From Punica granatum (taxonomy: Eukaryota > Streptophyta > Magnoliopsida > Myrtales > Lythraceae): DNA of 64,000 nt. The notes under the pieces are model-generated. The model was not told the origin of the DNA. It was given only the letters and a program-made list of their open reading frames with translations, and made no database searches. Location: assembly GCF_007655135.1 (NCBI RefSeq), contig NC_045130.1, forward strand, positions 29,012,605 to 29,076,604, given 5' to 3'. Each line of letters begins with the position of its first letter. Within the stretch, counting starts at the first letter, position 1. The position numbers were made by a program, and so were the translations under genes. Shown piece by piece: positions 43,080 to 55,066 of this stretch.

Positions 43080-44351
43080 TCAATCCCAGAACTTAGGTAA
43101 TAATGCAAAAATATCAGAAACGATGCTTTTGATTTCCCACGACGACTGATGCGGGAAAATAATGGCGTCAACTAGCAATAGAGTGTCGGACCTAATCCAG
43201 ACCTTACGCCATCCATGGTCGAGGGCCAGTGAAATTGCTAGTGAGGCTGCTTTGGCTTCAGCTTGCAGGGGGGAAGAGGTCTCAGCCATGACGACCCAGG
43301 AGTGAGAGATTGGCATGTTTGGATTATTCCTGGTGCCAGCGAGATTGGCACAGTTAGTACTCCAGGCAGCGTCGGTGTGGATGATGCTCCACTCTTCAGT
43401 GAGGTAGGGCGCAACATTCTTGCATTGGCCAGAGTCAGGAACAGGATCAAAATGGGGCTGAGGCGCCTGACAGGAACTAAATTCTTTATAGGCACATCTG
43501 ATGCTGCGAAGACAATCAGATAAGTCTGCAGTGCGCCCTGCAAACGAAACTTCATTCCTTAGTGACCAGATATGGTATAAAATGATAGAGCCATATAGAG
43601 AAAAGGAAAGACAATTAGACAAGAGCCGGGAAATAGAGTCAGGCGGGTTAACAATGAAATTGACTATGTCAGCGAGTGTCGTGCATGGGATTGCTTCAGA
43701 GCGAAAATCCCATAATGATTCCCTCCAAGCCACACGATAAAAGATGCATTCTCGGAAGAGGTGTGCAAAGTTATCGGAACTGGTTCGGCAAAGCGGGCAA
43801 GATGTGCCGCTTTGAGAGAACCAGGGGAGATATTCACTGGCAAATCTCCATAAATGGATTTTTAAGCAGTCATGAATCTTGAGCTTCCAAAGGCTCTTCC
43901 AGATCATTGATGGGGCAGGGTCGAATCTGTGATATTGGTCCAAAAGGTAGAAGGATTTAACACTGTGAGAGCCAGAAGAGGTTGGAGTCCAAATAGCAGT
44001 GTCTTCAGTCTCATCTTGAGGGATATGGATTTTCAAGATATTTCTTACCATGGTCTGCTCGAAGAGGTTGTGGAGCAGGGGGATGTTCCACCTTTTGGGG
44101 TGGAAGAGCATTAGGTCACGTACCTTGGTGTCTGGTTCTGCAAGAATACCTATGTTTGGGGCCGATTTAAAGAGCGGGTTACCTGGAATCCAAGGGTCCT
44201 GCCACGTAGAGGTGGAAGCGCCGTTTCCAATGGAGAAGCACGTACCTTCCTGCATAGTGCTTTTGCACCAATTGAGACCTTTCCAGATGCTCGAAGCAGA
44301 CGCCGCTGAACATTGGAGGGGCGCGATGAAGTTCCCATATTTGGCCTTCAT
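43080..44351 (-). pseudogene. LINE ORF2: zinc-binding and RNase H domains
   Basis: One open frame of about 420 residues. It has WKGLNWCKSTMQEGTCFSIG, DTAIWTPTSSGSHSVKSFY, the zf-RVT finger CPLCRTSSDNFAHLFREC, then an RNase H domain with IIHTDAAWS, PLQAEAKAASLAISLALDHG and VWIRSDTLLLVDAI. Plant L1 elements of this branch carry a C-terminal RNase H. The frame ends at 43,080, close to the 3' end. Confidence 0.8.
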
Positions 44352-44723
44352 GACACGGGACGCAAGGCTATTTGAATTGGAGGTGAGAGCCTAAGCAATC
44401 TTGGAGAGCATGGCTCAATTCGAATCTTCCGCCTTTCTGAAGCCTAAGCCTTCGCAAGATTTTGGTTGACACAAGGAGGCCCAGCTTTTAGGAGTGAAGA
44501 AATGGCCCACTTCCTTTGTATTCCCCCACCAAAAGCGACTTGTAGCTCGATCAATTTCATTCAAGGTTGATTTAGGGAGCCAAAATAGGGACATTGTGTA
44601 GATGGGAATGGAGGATATTACAGAGTTTATCAGAGTAGCTCTTCCCGCCCAAGATAAGGACTTTGCTTTCCAAGCTGAAAGTTTGTTTTTGATTTTGTCA
44701 ATAATGAGCTGGAAAGATTCCTT

Positions 44724-45362
44724 TCACTTTCTCTTCAATAGGAACGGATTGCCAAGGTAGCGAGAGTCTTCTTTGAGCTTCCTCATTCCCATTGCACCTT
44801 TGATATCTCTTCGGGATGTGACCGAAGTGTTCCTTGAGAAGTAAACTCCTGATTTTGATAAGTTAATCTCTTGCCCCGACCATGAGCAGAATTTGTCAAG
44901 AATTCTTTTAATATTATCAGTGTCAGCAAGGGTAGCTCTTGAGAGGATTAGCAAGTTGTCAGCGAACATAAGGTGGGTGATTTTGGGGGCAGCTCTACTG
45001 ATTTGAATTCCTCTGATTGCCCCTTGCGCTTCAGCCCTATAGAGGAGACAAGACAAAATCTCCATGGAGATGATGAAGAGGTAAGGAGAAATAGGATCAC
45101 CTTGCCTTAGCCCTCTTTTCAGGGAGAAGAATCCATGAGGTGAGCCATTTATTAATACGGACATAGTGGAGGTGGAAATACATTGGTAGATCCAGGCGAT
45201 GAATATTTCGTGGAAGCCAAATTGCCTGAGGGTTGTGAAAATGAAACTCCACTCCAACTTGTCAAAGGCTTTCATGAAATCGATTTTCATGGAGACCCAA
45301 CCTCTTCGAGCTCTTAATCTCTTCATTGTGTGTACCCAAAACTTCTTGGGCGAGAAGGCCAT
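44724..45362 (-). pseudogene. LINE ORF2: reverse transcriptase core
   Basis: Reads WVSMKIDFMKAFDKLEWSFI, LINGSPHGFFSLKRGLRQGD, PISPYLFIISMEILSCLLY and LMFADNLLILSRA. The catalytic box is FADN instead of FADD, losing an essential Asp. The N-terminal part of RT (45,360-45,990) is open only in pieces. Confidence 0.85.
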
Positions 45363-46501
45363 TTTCGTTTATCTATCTTCCTCCGATAAAAGCTGTCTGA
45401 TTCGGCGAGATTAGCTTTTGAAGCAGGGGTTTGATTCTCTCTACAAGAATTTTTTATATGACTTTGTAGCAGACGTTGCAGAGACTTATAGGCAGGAAAT
45501 CCTTGAAAGTGGATGCCTTTTTTGATTTAGGGACAAGAGTGATGAATGTGTTATTCCATTCCTTTAGGATTTTGCCTGAGCTAAAGAAGTTTTGAATTGC
45601 CGAGATGAGGAGAGGTTTGATGATGCTGTCGTAGTGCTTGTAGACTAATGATGGGATGCCGTCAGGACCAGGAGCTTTGAGGTTAGGGATGAAGTTCAGG
45701 GCCTGGTGATCTCTTTTGAGGAAGGGAGGGACATAAGACGAGTGTTCTCCTCAAAGGTGATAATAGGTTCCACTAGTCCTTCTAGATCGTCCGGGAAGTT
45801 TGGGCCAGTTGAGGTGAAAAGATCTTTGAAGTTCTTAAGAAAATAGTCACCGATCCCCTCGTGGTCTTCAATCCATTGGTTCCCTTCCCCCTTTATAGCA
45901 GCAACGTGATTAGTTCTTCTTCTGATGATGGTGGAGAGATGGAAGAACTTGGAATTTTTATCGCCATCTTTTAGCCAGAGCTCCCGGGATTTTTGCTGCT
46001 AGATTAGGTCTTTTCTTAAGAGAATCTCATCAAGTTCAACAAGGAGGGAGTTCTCCTTCTGATTTGTATCGGCATTTGGGTCATGCCGTTGTAGCTCATC
46101 AAGATCTTCTATGATGCCTGCAATCTTAGAATCACATATACCAAAGCAAGTTTTGTTCCAATTTTTCAAATCCTTTTTCATGTTTTTGATCTTGCAGGAA
46201 AATTGATAAGCCTTCGAGCCTTTGACAACCATCTTCCATGCATTTTGGATTACCTCATAGCTACTGAGATCACGAGTCCAAGCTTCCTCAAACCGGAAAG
46301 GTTTTGGGCGATTTGCAGATTCCATCCAAAGCTTTACCAAAATAGGGTTATGATCTGATTTGAGGCTTGGTAAGTGTTTGACACCGGCTTTAGGGAATAA
46401 GAGACGCCATTCATCATTTGCAATAGCACGATCTAGTCTCTACTTAATGTGAGCAATTCCAGTTCGTTTGTTTCTCTAGGTAAAGGGGTTACCGGAGAAA
46501 C

Positions 46502-47023
46502 CTAAAACATGCACCCTGAGAGGCTCATGAAGTCATCGAGATAGGGGCGACTTGAGGAAGCAAAAGGTTTTCCTCCACTTTTGTCATTACTAGAACAGAT
46601 TTCATTAAAATCACCGATAAGCATCCGGGGACAATTGATACCAACTGCTAGATTTGCTAGATCATACCAGAAGTTGTGCTTCAAGTGTGCATAAGGGGGA
46701 CCATAAACACAAGTAATGCACCAAGAGGCAGGCAAGATAGCATGGTCAATAAGAGCATGAATATAATGAGGGGAGTGTTGGAGAATCTGTACCTTGAGCT
46801 CGGTGTTCCATAGCAAGCAGAGGCCTCCTGCAGAGTTTGAAGAATCCACAGAGAAAATTCCATCTAGTTTGTATCGTCGGCCAAGCTTCTTGCATCGTTC
46901 TGAGTCAATCTTGGTTTCAGAAATAAAAATCATGCTGGGCTGGTATTTATTTCGGAGGAGCCTTAGGGCACGAACTGTCGGGTCTCCTGCCATACCCCGA
47001 CAGTTCCAAGCAAGAAGACTCAT
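46502..47023 (-). pseudogene. LINE ORF2: endonuclease domain
   Basis: Starts MSLLAWNCRGMAGDPTVRAL, a standard L1 ORF2 start. It has ISETKIDSERCKKLG, SNSAGGLCLLWN, CVYGPPYAHLKHNFW and MLIGDFNEICSSNDKSGG, the motifs of the apurinic-type endonuclease that nicks the target for reverse transcription. The frame breaks at 46,502, and the next piece (45,999-46,340, KPFRFEEAWTRDLSSYEVIQ) is the linker to RT. Confidence 0.85.
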
Positions 47024-47489
47024 GGGTAAGGTAGGGGCATATTTTAGCCCGCCTCCTCGGCCATTTGGATGTCATTGGGAGAATCATCATCATCCATCTC
47101 CTCCACATAATAGGATTGATCGGGTTGTTGCCATGAGGAGATGAGGTGACTTCCGTAGGATGGGATTTGCCCTGGGAAGGTTGCATGGAATTGGTGGGCC
47201 TCATTAATAGTCCCGTCGTAGGATATTGACATTAGGGCAGCTCGCTTGGCGAATTCTTCCATAGAAAATTAAATTTTTCTTTTTCGGACTAGGGCTGAAG
47301 GTGACTTTAGGGATCTTCTAGCAGGGGGGAGGGGGTTTAATGGGCCGAGAGCGATTGGGCAGGGGGATGGGAGGTAAGGTGGTAAGGGGCCGCAAGGGAG
47401 GAATCTTGTGCCAGAGCGCTGGTGAGGCCCAAGTGGAGAGAGTCCATCGGGCTACAGGAGTGGACGCTGAAATCCCAGGCCTGCTCCGA

Positions 47490-49017
47490 CTAGGCTGGGC
47501 TACCATCAGGCCCAACAGATGGTGGGCTTGAGTCCCCGGCTTGTTCCCCAATTTGGTCCCAGGTCGGTTTCTTCCCCTTTCTTCTGCATATGTCGCCATC
47601 AGCAACGGCTCCTTCCTCTGCCTTAGGGGTAGGGGATAGCTCTGGAGGGACGTCAAAATCGGGGGCGAAGGCTGCCAGATTGTTAGGGATGTTGAAAAAT
47701 AATTTGAACTTCGGTTTCGGTTTCTTAGGGGCTGAGCCTCCGCTGAGAGTAGCGGGTTTGGGGGAACAGTGTGGGGTGTGCAGGGAGTCGATTGGGTCTG
47801 GGGGTGGGGGGTAATAGGTGGTAGAGGGGCTGATTTGGGCTAATTGAGGTTGATTTGGGCTGATTGGGGCAGTTTCGGGCACATTTGCGACCTGAGGAGG
47901 GGGAATGTCGCTCTTGGGGTCGAAATGGAGCCATGGGACAAATTTGTCGGGGGTGACGGCCAGGTCTGAGCTGCAATTCCGTTGCTCATGGCTAAGGGCA
48001 CCACAATCGTAGCAGAAAGTTGCTAGGTTTTCGTATTTGAAGTGGACCCAAGAGGCCGAGTTGTTCCTTCTGGCGATTAGGTATCCAGGGCAAAATGGCT
48101 TAGCAATAGGGACTCTAACCAAGGCTCGGGGGGTGACGAACCATTTAGACGTGCTACCCTTGTTCTTCCAATCAATTTCTATAATTGTGCTTGCCTGTTG
48201 AGAAAGCTAAGTAATGTTTTGTTTCGAAAGCAGCTCCGGTGGGATGCCTCTAAGTTGAATCCAGAATGGGACTGAGGAGAAATTGATCTCTTCGAGCGGG
48301 AGGCTCCGGTCCCACCTTTCGAGCATCATATGGGCGCCTTGGACATGGTAAGCTCCTCTATTTTCCACTGCTATGAGGTCCCTTTGGTCCCTGAAGAGGC
48401 AGACCAGTATTTCTTTGTTACAGTCGTCAGGAATTATTGAGACGCCTTTCTTTACAGCCCAGATTTGGATGAGTCGTGGGATGATGAGCTTAAGGAGGTG
48501 GGGGGGGGATTCTAAAGCCAAAAGGCTTGACAAGGAGGGTGGGCGGGACAGGTTTAGGAGGCTCTTCCTCATTTGCGATGAGCTCGAGCACCTTTGCTGA
48601 TGGGGCCATGAACATGTGGGCATTGAAAATCCCTGCGTTAATGCTGAGTTCAGTAGGGCCCATTGTGGTTGCTCTACTTGGAGGTGGGGTGTCTTGCGGG
48701 GTCAGAAGTGTATTGGAAGTACTGGGAGTTGCTGAAGGAGCTAACGCAGGGGAATGTAAGGGGAATGAGATGGATAGTTGAAGTTCCATTAGTGTAATCG
48801 TAAGAATAAAGTACACGATTGGTGGGGGGAGCTCAGGGAGTAGTTCGGAGCAGCTTGCATCATTAAGAGTAGCAGTAAGTGCGCGTAAAGGAGGGGTGGG
48901 TGGCACCATTGAAGATCTATGCAAAGGAGCAGGAGTAAAGGAGAAGAGGAGAAGAAGAGAAGAAGAAGGGGGGGGAGGGAGCTTCCAACAAAGGGAAGAG
49001 GGGAGAGCTCTCAACAA
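47490..49017 (-). pseudogene. LINE ORF1 (DUF4283 plus CCHC zinc knuckle)
   Basis: Begins with a Pro/Ser/Thr-rich leader (49,017-48,490). It then switches frame at the G-run near 48,498-48,505 into the DUF4283 core (LIQIWAVKKGVSIIPDDCNK, FRDQRDLIAVENRGAYHVQG, FSSVPFWIQLRGIPPELLSK). After a stop near 48,207 it resumes with ASWVHFKYENLATFCYDCGA and LSHEQRNC, a zinc knuckle, and a Pro-rich tail. ORF1 proteins of plant L1 elements bind element RNA. Not intact. Confidence 0.75.
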
Positions 49018-49039
49018 AGGAGAAAGCTTTTCATTTAAT

Positions 49040-49649
49040 TGGTCTCTATTTTTAATTGCTCATGCTATAACTCCATTTATCAACAAATTTTTAACAGTAG
49101 AAAAAGTAAAAAGTTGATATTAATATATTTCAATACACTTATTAAGGCATGGCAATTTTGAAATTCTTTCGGGTGATATAAAAAGAAATAAAAAGAATAG
49201 ACATGAAAGAGAAAGAAAACGTAATACAATAGTACGTGCTCTCCTTGCGACCCAAAAATTATGGGTTCAATTCTTGCTAATGGTCTTACCGGGTCGCTTT
49301 ATTTTATTTTATTTTATTTTATAAGAAGAGCACTTAATTGATAAACTGAAAGAGATACAACATTAACATATGGTAAAAGCGAAAAACTACCCGTCCATCT
49401 ACTAATTCATCTCAACAGAATGCCCTCAGTAAGTCGAACACCGGATCTCTTTATTTAAATTTATGTTTCTTGGGTTAAGCTCATCAGCATTTTCCGTAAT
49501 TGGAAGGGGAAAAAAAAGAAGGGATAAGAACAGGAAACAATCAAAGTTTATGGGGAAATTATAAAAAAGGAAAGAAAAGCCCATGAGCCTTTAATTTGCC
49601 GCGTTGGTTTTATTATAATCCAAAATTAAAAAGAAAAAATAAAAAAAAT
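49040..49649. other. AT-rich intergenic DNA, no gene
   Basis: A short tRNA-like stretch at 49,225-49,300 (ATTATGGGTTCAATTCTTGC) may be another SINE remnant. A (TTTTA)n run lies at about 49,300. Nothing else recognised. Confidence 0.35.
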
Positions 49650-50437
49650 AAAAAGGAGTAAATTAATGATTTGGTTTTTCAAAGATGCACGTTACATCAA
49701 ATCCGACCTCAAAAAATTTTATATCATATTAAATTTTGAAAGATTAAGTGTACATCAAATTCGACCTCAATAAATTTTTTACATTAAATTGAACCTTAAT
49801 ATTACATCAAATTGAACCTTGAGAGATTAAGTGTACATCAAATACGACCTCAAGAAATTTTTTACATCAAATTGAACCTTGAGAGATTAAGTGTATATCA
49901 AATTCGACCTCAAGAAATTTTTTACTAGCTAGTTTGTAAATACATTTGATAAGTGGGTTTAGAAAACTCAATCAAACTGTTCTTTTAGTTCGCAGTGCTT
50001 TTAACCTTTAATTTAATTTTGTTGAAAAATATGATTGCGCAGAAGTAAGATGAGTAATAAGAAGATGAGTAATAAGAGAGGAAATTATTAAAATTGAATA
50101 AAATAAATATATAAACTAAAATTAAAATAAAATGAATATATAATGTTATAAAGTAATGGGAAGAGACAATATGTTCTAAGAAAACAATCAAATAATGTCA
50201 CATCAGCTGTTGAATGTCAGATCTATTTTTAGACTGCATTCTGATGAAAAGTCGGATTTGATATTCACTTAATCTCTTAAGGTTTAATTTGATGTACAGT
50301 TAATTTTTCAATGTTCAATTTGATATACAATTACGCTCTCAAAGTTTAATATTATGTAAAAAAAATTTTGAAATCGGACTTAATGTACACTTAATATATG
50401 AAGATCAAATCATTAATTTACTTTAAAAAAAAAAGGA
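49650..50437. mobile_element. Foldback element of about 0.8 kb with internal tandem repeats
   Basis: The left end AAAAGGAGTAAATTAATGATTTG pairs with the right end (plus CAAATCATTAATTTACTTT, then AAAAAGGAG). The arms hold repeating units: TTACATCAAATTGAACCTTG, then AGAGATTAAGTGTACATCAAAT, then YCGACCTCAAGAAATTTTT. Three to four units are on the left and matching inverted ones on the right. No coding capacity. Confidence 0.65.
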
Positions 50438-51389
50438 GCAACGGGGTTCGAACTCAGGTAAGCTGGGAAAGGTCAACCACATCACACCAATCCAATCTAT
50501 CTTTTCTGCTTTCAATTCATTCAAAAATGGAGATGCGAGGCGTGGCAGCTTCTCATGCGCAAATGATGAAAGAAGAGTTTTAGCGTATAGTAAAACGAAA
50601 TGATGATTCTAGTAATTTGATTTTTTTTTTAATTTCATTAGTACAGAAATGATTATTTGAGAAATTGGGTAACATGAATTTATGGACAAAATATGGAACA
50701 AAGCTCTCATAGTTTTACCAGTTTAAATTCCTTCATTGGAAAAAATCCTGTAAAATGTTAGATTTATTTTTTTTTCTTTTTTGATCTCAGGAGTTTGGAG
50801 GTACCATCACTCAAAAAGTCATGTCACTATGAGTTAAGAATATGAAAAAAAAAAATTGACTCTTCCTCTGTATGCATCAGCTTTTATTTATTTATATATA
50901 TATATATTAATTATTGAGGTAAATTACAAAAAAAAATTCAAATTTTGTAAAATGTCTCAATTTTGTCCTAAATTTTGTTTTGTAACAGAACAAACCATAA
51001 GTTTTTTAAAATGTCTAAAAAATGACCTCCGTTATAACTTCCGTCAATTTTTATACTCAATTCAGCTCTATTATATTATATTATATATATACATATATAT
51101 ATATGTTTGAATACATATATACTTACGAAATATTTTTCCTAATATTTAAAATGTTAAAGATATATAGATTATATGTATAGCATATATAGTACATAATAAT
51201 TCATTATTTGCAATAAATATAAATATATATACCAGATAATTAAATTGTTAAGATATTATCCTCTCTAGTATAATCTTATATATTCAGTTTGCTGAGTATA
51301 TACATGTATTATATATATATATATTGTTCATAATGACATGAAGTACTTTTATTAGACTATATATATTATGTTTTTGAATTTCAAATAGG
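50438..51389. other. AT-rich intergenic DNA, no gene
   Basis: Long TATA-type runs at 50,895-50,910 and 51,080-51,110. No supported frame. Confidence 0.35.
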
Positions 51390-51706
51390 ATGATCTTGAA
51401 ATTCTTGAAGTTCTTGATGGTGTATGAGCATTCTTCGCGAAGTAACGATTTCAACAAATCGATTTGAGATTTTCTTACGCTCGAATGCATTAAAGAATCT
51501 TGATTTCATTAGTTACAATAATAATTAAATAAATATTATAATTACTCAAAAGTACCCAAACATACCTCTTCATCCAGGAAAATTATATCAAGACTAATGA
51601 CTTCATTAATCTTTGTGTTTACAGCATTCCATAGTCTTGTCAATCTCACTCCAATTGTCCATGTGTCTTTCTCAGGATCTAGTTCTTTTATCGTGTGATA
51701 AACCAT
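51390..51706 (-). pseudogene. Fragment of an RPA1-like (DUF223) gene
   Basis: A 47-codon exon (51,706-51,566) starts MVYHTIKELDPEKDTW and contains VRLTRLWNAVN and SLDIIFLDEE, then a GTATGT donor. About 65 bp on, a second piece (51,498 to about 51,390) reads MHSSVRKSQIDLLKSLLREE, then CSYTIKNFKNF. Order and spacing are those of the first OB fold of plant replication protein A1-like genes, many of which travel with Helitrons. With the obvious junction the frame is off by one, and nothing downstream continues the protein, so I call it a broken fragment. Confidence 0.55.
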
Positions 51707-53606
51707 TCTAGCGTCTCAAAATCAACAATAATATATATATATATATATATTAAAAAGATAAATGAATCAAAAGAAAAATATCAAGTTCAAGTGACGATAT
51801 GACAAAGCGAGAGAGTTTTATTTGATGAGATGACGGCGTGAAAATTCGGCTTGTGTTTCATTTTCATATACATATAGATTATTTTTTTGGAAAATTAAAT
51901 ATTTTTCGATAATTTAAGATATGAGATATTTTTTAATTATGTGCCAAATGCCAATAAATTCATGGCATCTAAATTCATTTTTTTTTCCCATTATCCTTTC
52001 CTAGCAATATCTTCCTACACCCTAGCTCTTCTATCAATATCTCACCCTAACTATGTCTTTGATAAAATGCATAGTTTTTAGCATGTCCTTTTTTTCAGTC
52101 TATATTCATTTATATGTCATATTTGTGAATTATCTCTTTAAAATTTGACAAAATATTATCGCCTAACATGTGAGTATCAACTAGTATATATAAATAATGA
52201 TCCGCCTAAAATGACAATTTGCGAAGATAATACATTTCGTTTTTTCAGTTCAAGCTTTTAGTGTTTCAATTCAAGTAATTAGTACTTTAATATTCGTGAT
52301 TACTAGTGTTTATTATTTTTACTTTCAATCCAAGTATTTAGTGTGTCACGAGTTTAAGTATTTTGTATTTTGTACAGTTTATAACAAATAGTAAAAATAC
52401 TAAATATTTAAATTCAATTATCAAATATGTCACCGTAACAGGGGTTATGTTAGAATTTTCAATCAATATAATCTGTTGTATCACAACTCGGCCTTTAAAT
52501 TTGGACACATTAACCTAGTCATATTTCTCTATCCGAGCTAACTGGCCATCGAGCTTGCATAGACCAGCCGCCAATCGTACCAATATTCTACTCTCAAATT
52601 TCTTCTATCTATCGCTTTCTTTGGTAATTTTTCACGTTGGGATTCTTATTCCTGAAAAGACATTAAAATGAAATGCTGTCTACTAAGAGATTTCATATGA
52701 GACATCGAAGACAGCTCGTGTATCTATAGGCTTGTATGAACATAGAAGTTATGCAACAATAGTGATGCCGCCATACTCTGCTGACTAAAACGGATGAAAG
52801 ATCAAACCACAACTCTGAAGTTTCATGAAATTATAGAAAAGACTGCTGCGTATAAGAGACAGCTAAAATTTTCACTAGTTATGGCAAAAAAGTCCAATGC
52901 ATGAACACTCGAAAGATAGCACATCTTGTTAAATGAGAGGGGACCCAAGTCGAATCTCAATAGTAAGAAAATCCAAAGGGCCAGTTTATGAGGGACGCAT
53001 GGGGTGACGTAGTCACCCCTTTGAATTGAAAAAAGACTTCAAAATGATTCTGATAAAAAAGAAAAATGATTCAGCATTATATATATATATATATGAAGGG
53101 CACGTAAGCGTTCCAGAAAAATAGAAATTATTGCCATTAGACGACATTTGAAGAAACCACAATTTCCTTTCCCTTGGACAATTATTCTAAATGAAAATAT
53201 GGCTCTCGATGGAACAAGGCCCACTGAGTGACAATCCTCGTGTACCCAAGCCACTGACTATACTAATGTGCGCGACACGAGGACGACAACCTTATTTTGC
53301 TGGTTTGACTTTTGAATGAGTGCCATATATGAGAAAAACATGGACAAACATACCCAATCGAATATTAATTTTGAAAGATACAACATCCACAATTCAATAT
53401 TAATTTTCCACCACATTTAAATGATACATGAACGGTGAGATTTTTGGCACGAGTACTTATCTACATCGTGTTCTGGCCGGGATGGATTTAGGGGAGGCCG
53501 AGGTACATCACCCCCTTAGACTCGGATAAAATTATAGAACTTATAGTATAATTTGTTTATCATTTTTTTACACGAAAATATGGTATTTCGCCCCCCATTG
53601 GTTTTA
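51707..53606. other. AT-rich intergenic DNA, no gene
   Basis: Contains (AT)n runs near 51,730-51,750 and 53,078-53,094. The frame at 53,039-53,254 is not supported by anything I recognise. Confidence 0.35.
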
Positions 53607-53857
53607 GAATCTGCCGTTTGGATTGAGAGTTCGTTGATTTTAACTTTAACTTTAACTTTTAACTTTAACTCAACACACTACACAACAAAAATACATATTT
53701 CTCAATTCAAAAATTTTAACTTTAACTCAACACACTACACAATAAAAACACACGTTTTCCAAGTTAAATTTATAATCACATTTCATTTGTCATTTTCCAT
53801 AATCAAAATTAAAATCAAAATCAAAATAACTTTAACTCTGAATCCAAACGGCCCCGT
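53607..53857. mobile_element. MITE, second copy of the 31,052 family
   Basis: Shares its ends (CCGTTTGGATT and AATCCAAACGG) and inner text (TTTAACTTTAAC, CACACTACACAACAAAAA, CACGTTTTCCAAGT) with the TPS-intron copy. The left end is worn and no target duplication is clear. Confidence 0.7.
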
Positions 53858-54065
53858 ACTATCCTTTGCCTTCTCTTGAGTTTTGCTCCCTTGGACCAAA
53901 CTCCTAGATCCATCCGTGTCCGGGTACGTGTTGAAGGCTCTGGTACTGCAAGTTTTTCTGAATCATACTCTAAAATCATAGTCAGGGTTAATTTGCAATT
54001 GAAAATGCCATTTTTCCTAGGCAGGTTACTATGTGATTAATTAAGAAAATAGCTTTTGCTTTTTC

Positions 54066-54175
54066 AGTGTGAATTTTGGTATCCGGAAGCTCAATTGATA
54101 TGCATTTATAAAGATTCGAACTCGAGACCTACTTAAGCAGAATAAGTAACAAACCGCTTAAACCAACCCACATTG
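54066..54175 (-). mobile_element. SINE fragment, reverse orientation
   Basis: Read on the minus strand: GTTTGTTACTTATTCTGCTT, then GGTCTCGAGTTCGAATC (box B), then GAGCTTCCGGATACC. Head and body order match the other SINE copies. Confidence 0.5.
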
Positions 54176-54207
54176 ATAGAAAATAGCTTATATTTATTTT
54201 TAGGGAA

Positions 54208-55066
54208 AAGTACAAAACCTCCCATGTGATTTGAGGTCGAGACAAATTGCGTTATGTGCTTTTGTTAGGGACAATTAGCCCCTGTGTGGTGTACTCCATT
54301 AGCTATAGGGATTACGACGTTAGTTTTTCTTCCATTTTTAATCCTCAATTTTTAGTATTTTAATCATTTTGATTCTAAATCTTTTTTCTTTTATTATTTA
54401 TATCCTCAACTTTTCATTTTTTTCATTTAGTCCTAGAAAAAAAATCGAAAGGGAATGATGGGTCGGGGTCGCCAATTGGCAACCCCGACCCCTCCACCAA
54501 GGCCGCTAGCGTCCTCCGTGGGTACCGGCTACCTCGGTGGAGGGGTCAAGGTCGCCGATTGGCGGCCCCAATCCCCGAATCGACCGGGGACTCAAAATCG
54601 GAGTTCTCAATCGATTTGCAGGCTGAGGCTGCCAATCGGCGATCCCGACCCTTCCATTGAGATCTCCGGTGACCTCTGTGGGTATCGGCGACCTCTATGG
54701 AGGGGCTAGGGTTGTCGATTGGCGGCCCCAGCTCGCGAATCAATCGGGAACTCCAACTCGGAGTCCCCGGTCGATTCGGGGGTTGGGGTCGCCAATCGGC
54801 GACCCCAACCCCTCCCTTCCCTTTCGATTTTCTTTCTAGAACTAAAATTAAAAAAAATGAAAAGTTCAAGAGAAATGAAAAAAGAAAAAATATTTAAAAC
54901 TAAAATGATTAAAATGTTAAAGATTGAGGACTAAAAATGAAAAAAAAAAGTTAACGTCGTAATCTCTTATGGTTAACAGGGTACATCACATGGGGCTAAT
55001 TGTCCCTAACAAAAGCACGGGATACAATTTATCCCGACCCCAAACCACAATGGGATTTTTGTACTT
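54208..55066. mobile_element. Foldback element of 0.86 kb with arms of about 290 bp and a GC-rich core
   Basis: The left arm starts AAGTACAAAACCTCCCATGTG and the right arm ends with its inverse (CATTGTGGGATTTTTGTACTT-like on the plus strand). Shared blocks include GTGCTTTTGTTAGGGACAAT, TTACGACGTTA and AGTCCTAGAAA-type text. The core (54,450-54,840) is a GC-rich series of GGTCGCCAATTGGC and GGCGACCCCGACCCC units that are palindromic among themselves. Open frames within it on both strands are by-products. Confidence 0.75.

Larger units (their letters stand above)
42909..49022 (-). mobile_element. Full-length but decayed L1-type LINE, 6.1 kb
   Basis: The 15-bp target duplication AAAGCTTTTCATTTA flanks it (42,894-42,908 and 49,023-49,037). 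The minus-strand 3' end is an A/T-rich tail next to the left copy. ORF1 is DUF4283-like with a zinc knuckle (49,017-47,050) and ORF2 has endonuclease, RT, zinc-binding and RNase H domains (47,023-43,080). Stops and shifts in both ORFs make it inactive, yet the target duplication is still perfect. Confidence 0.85.
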
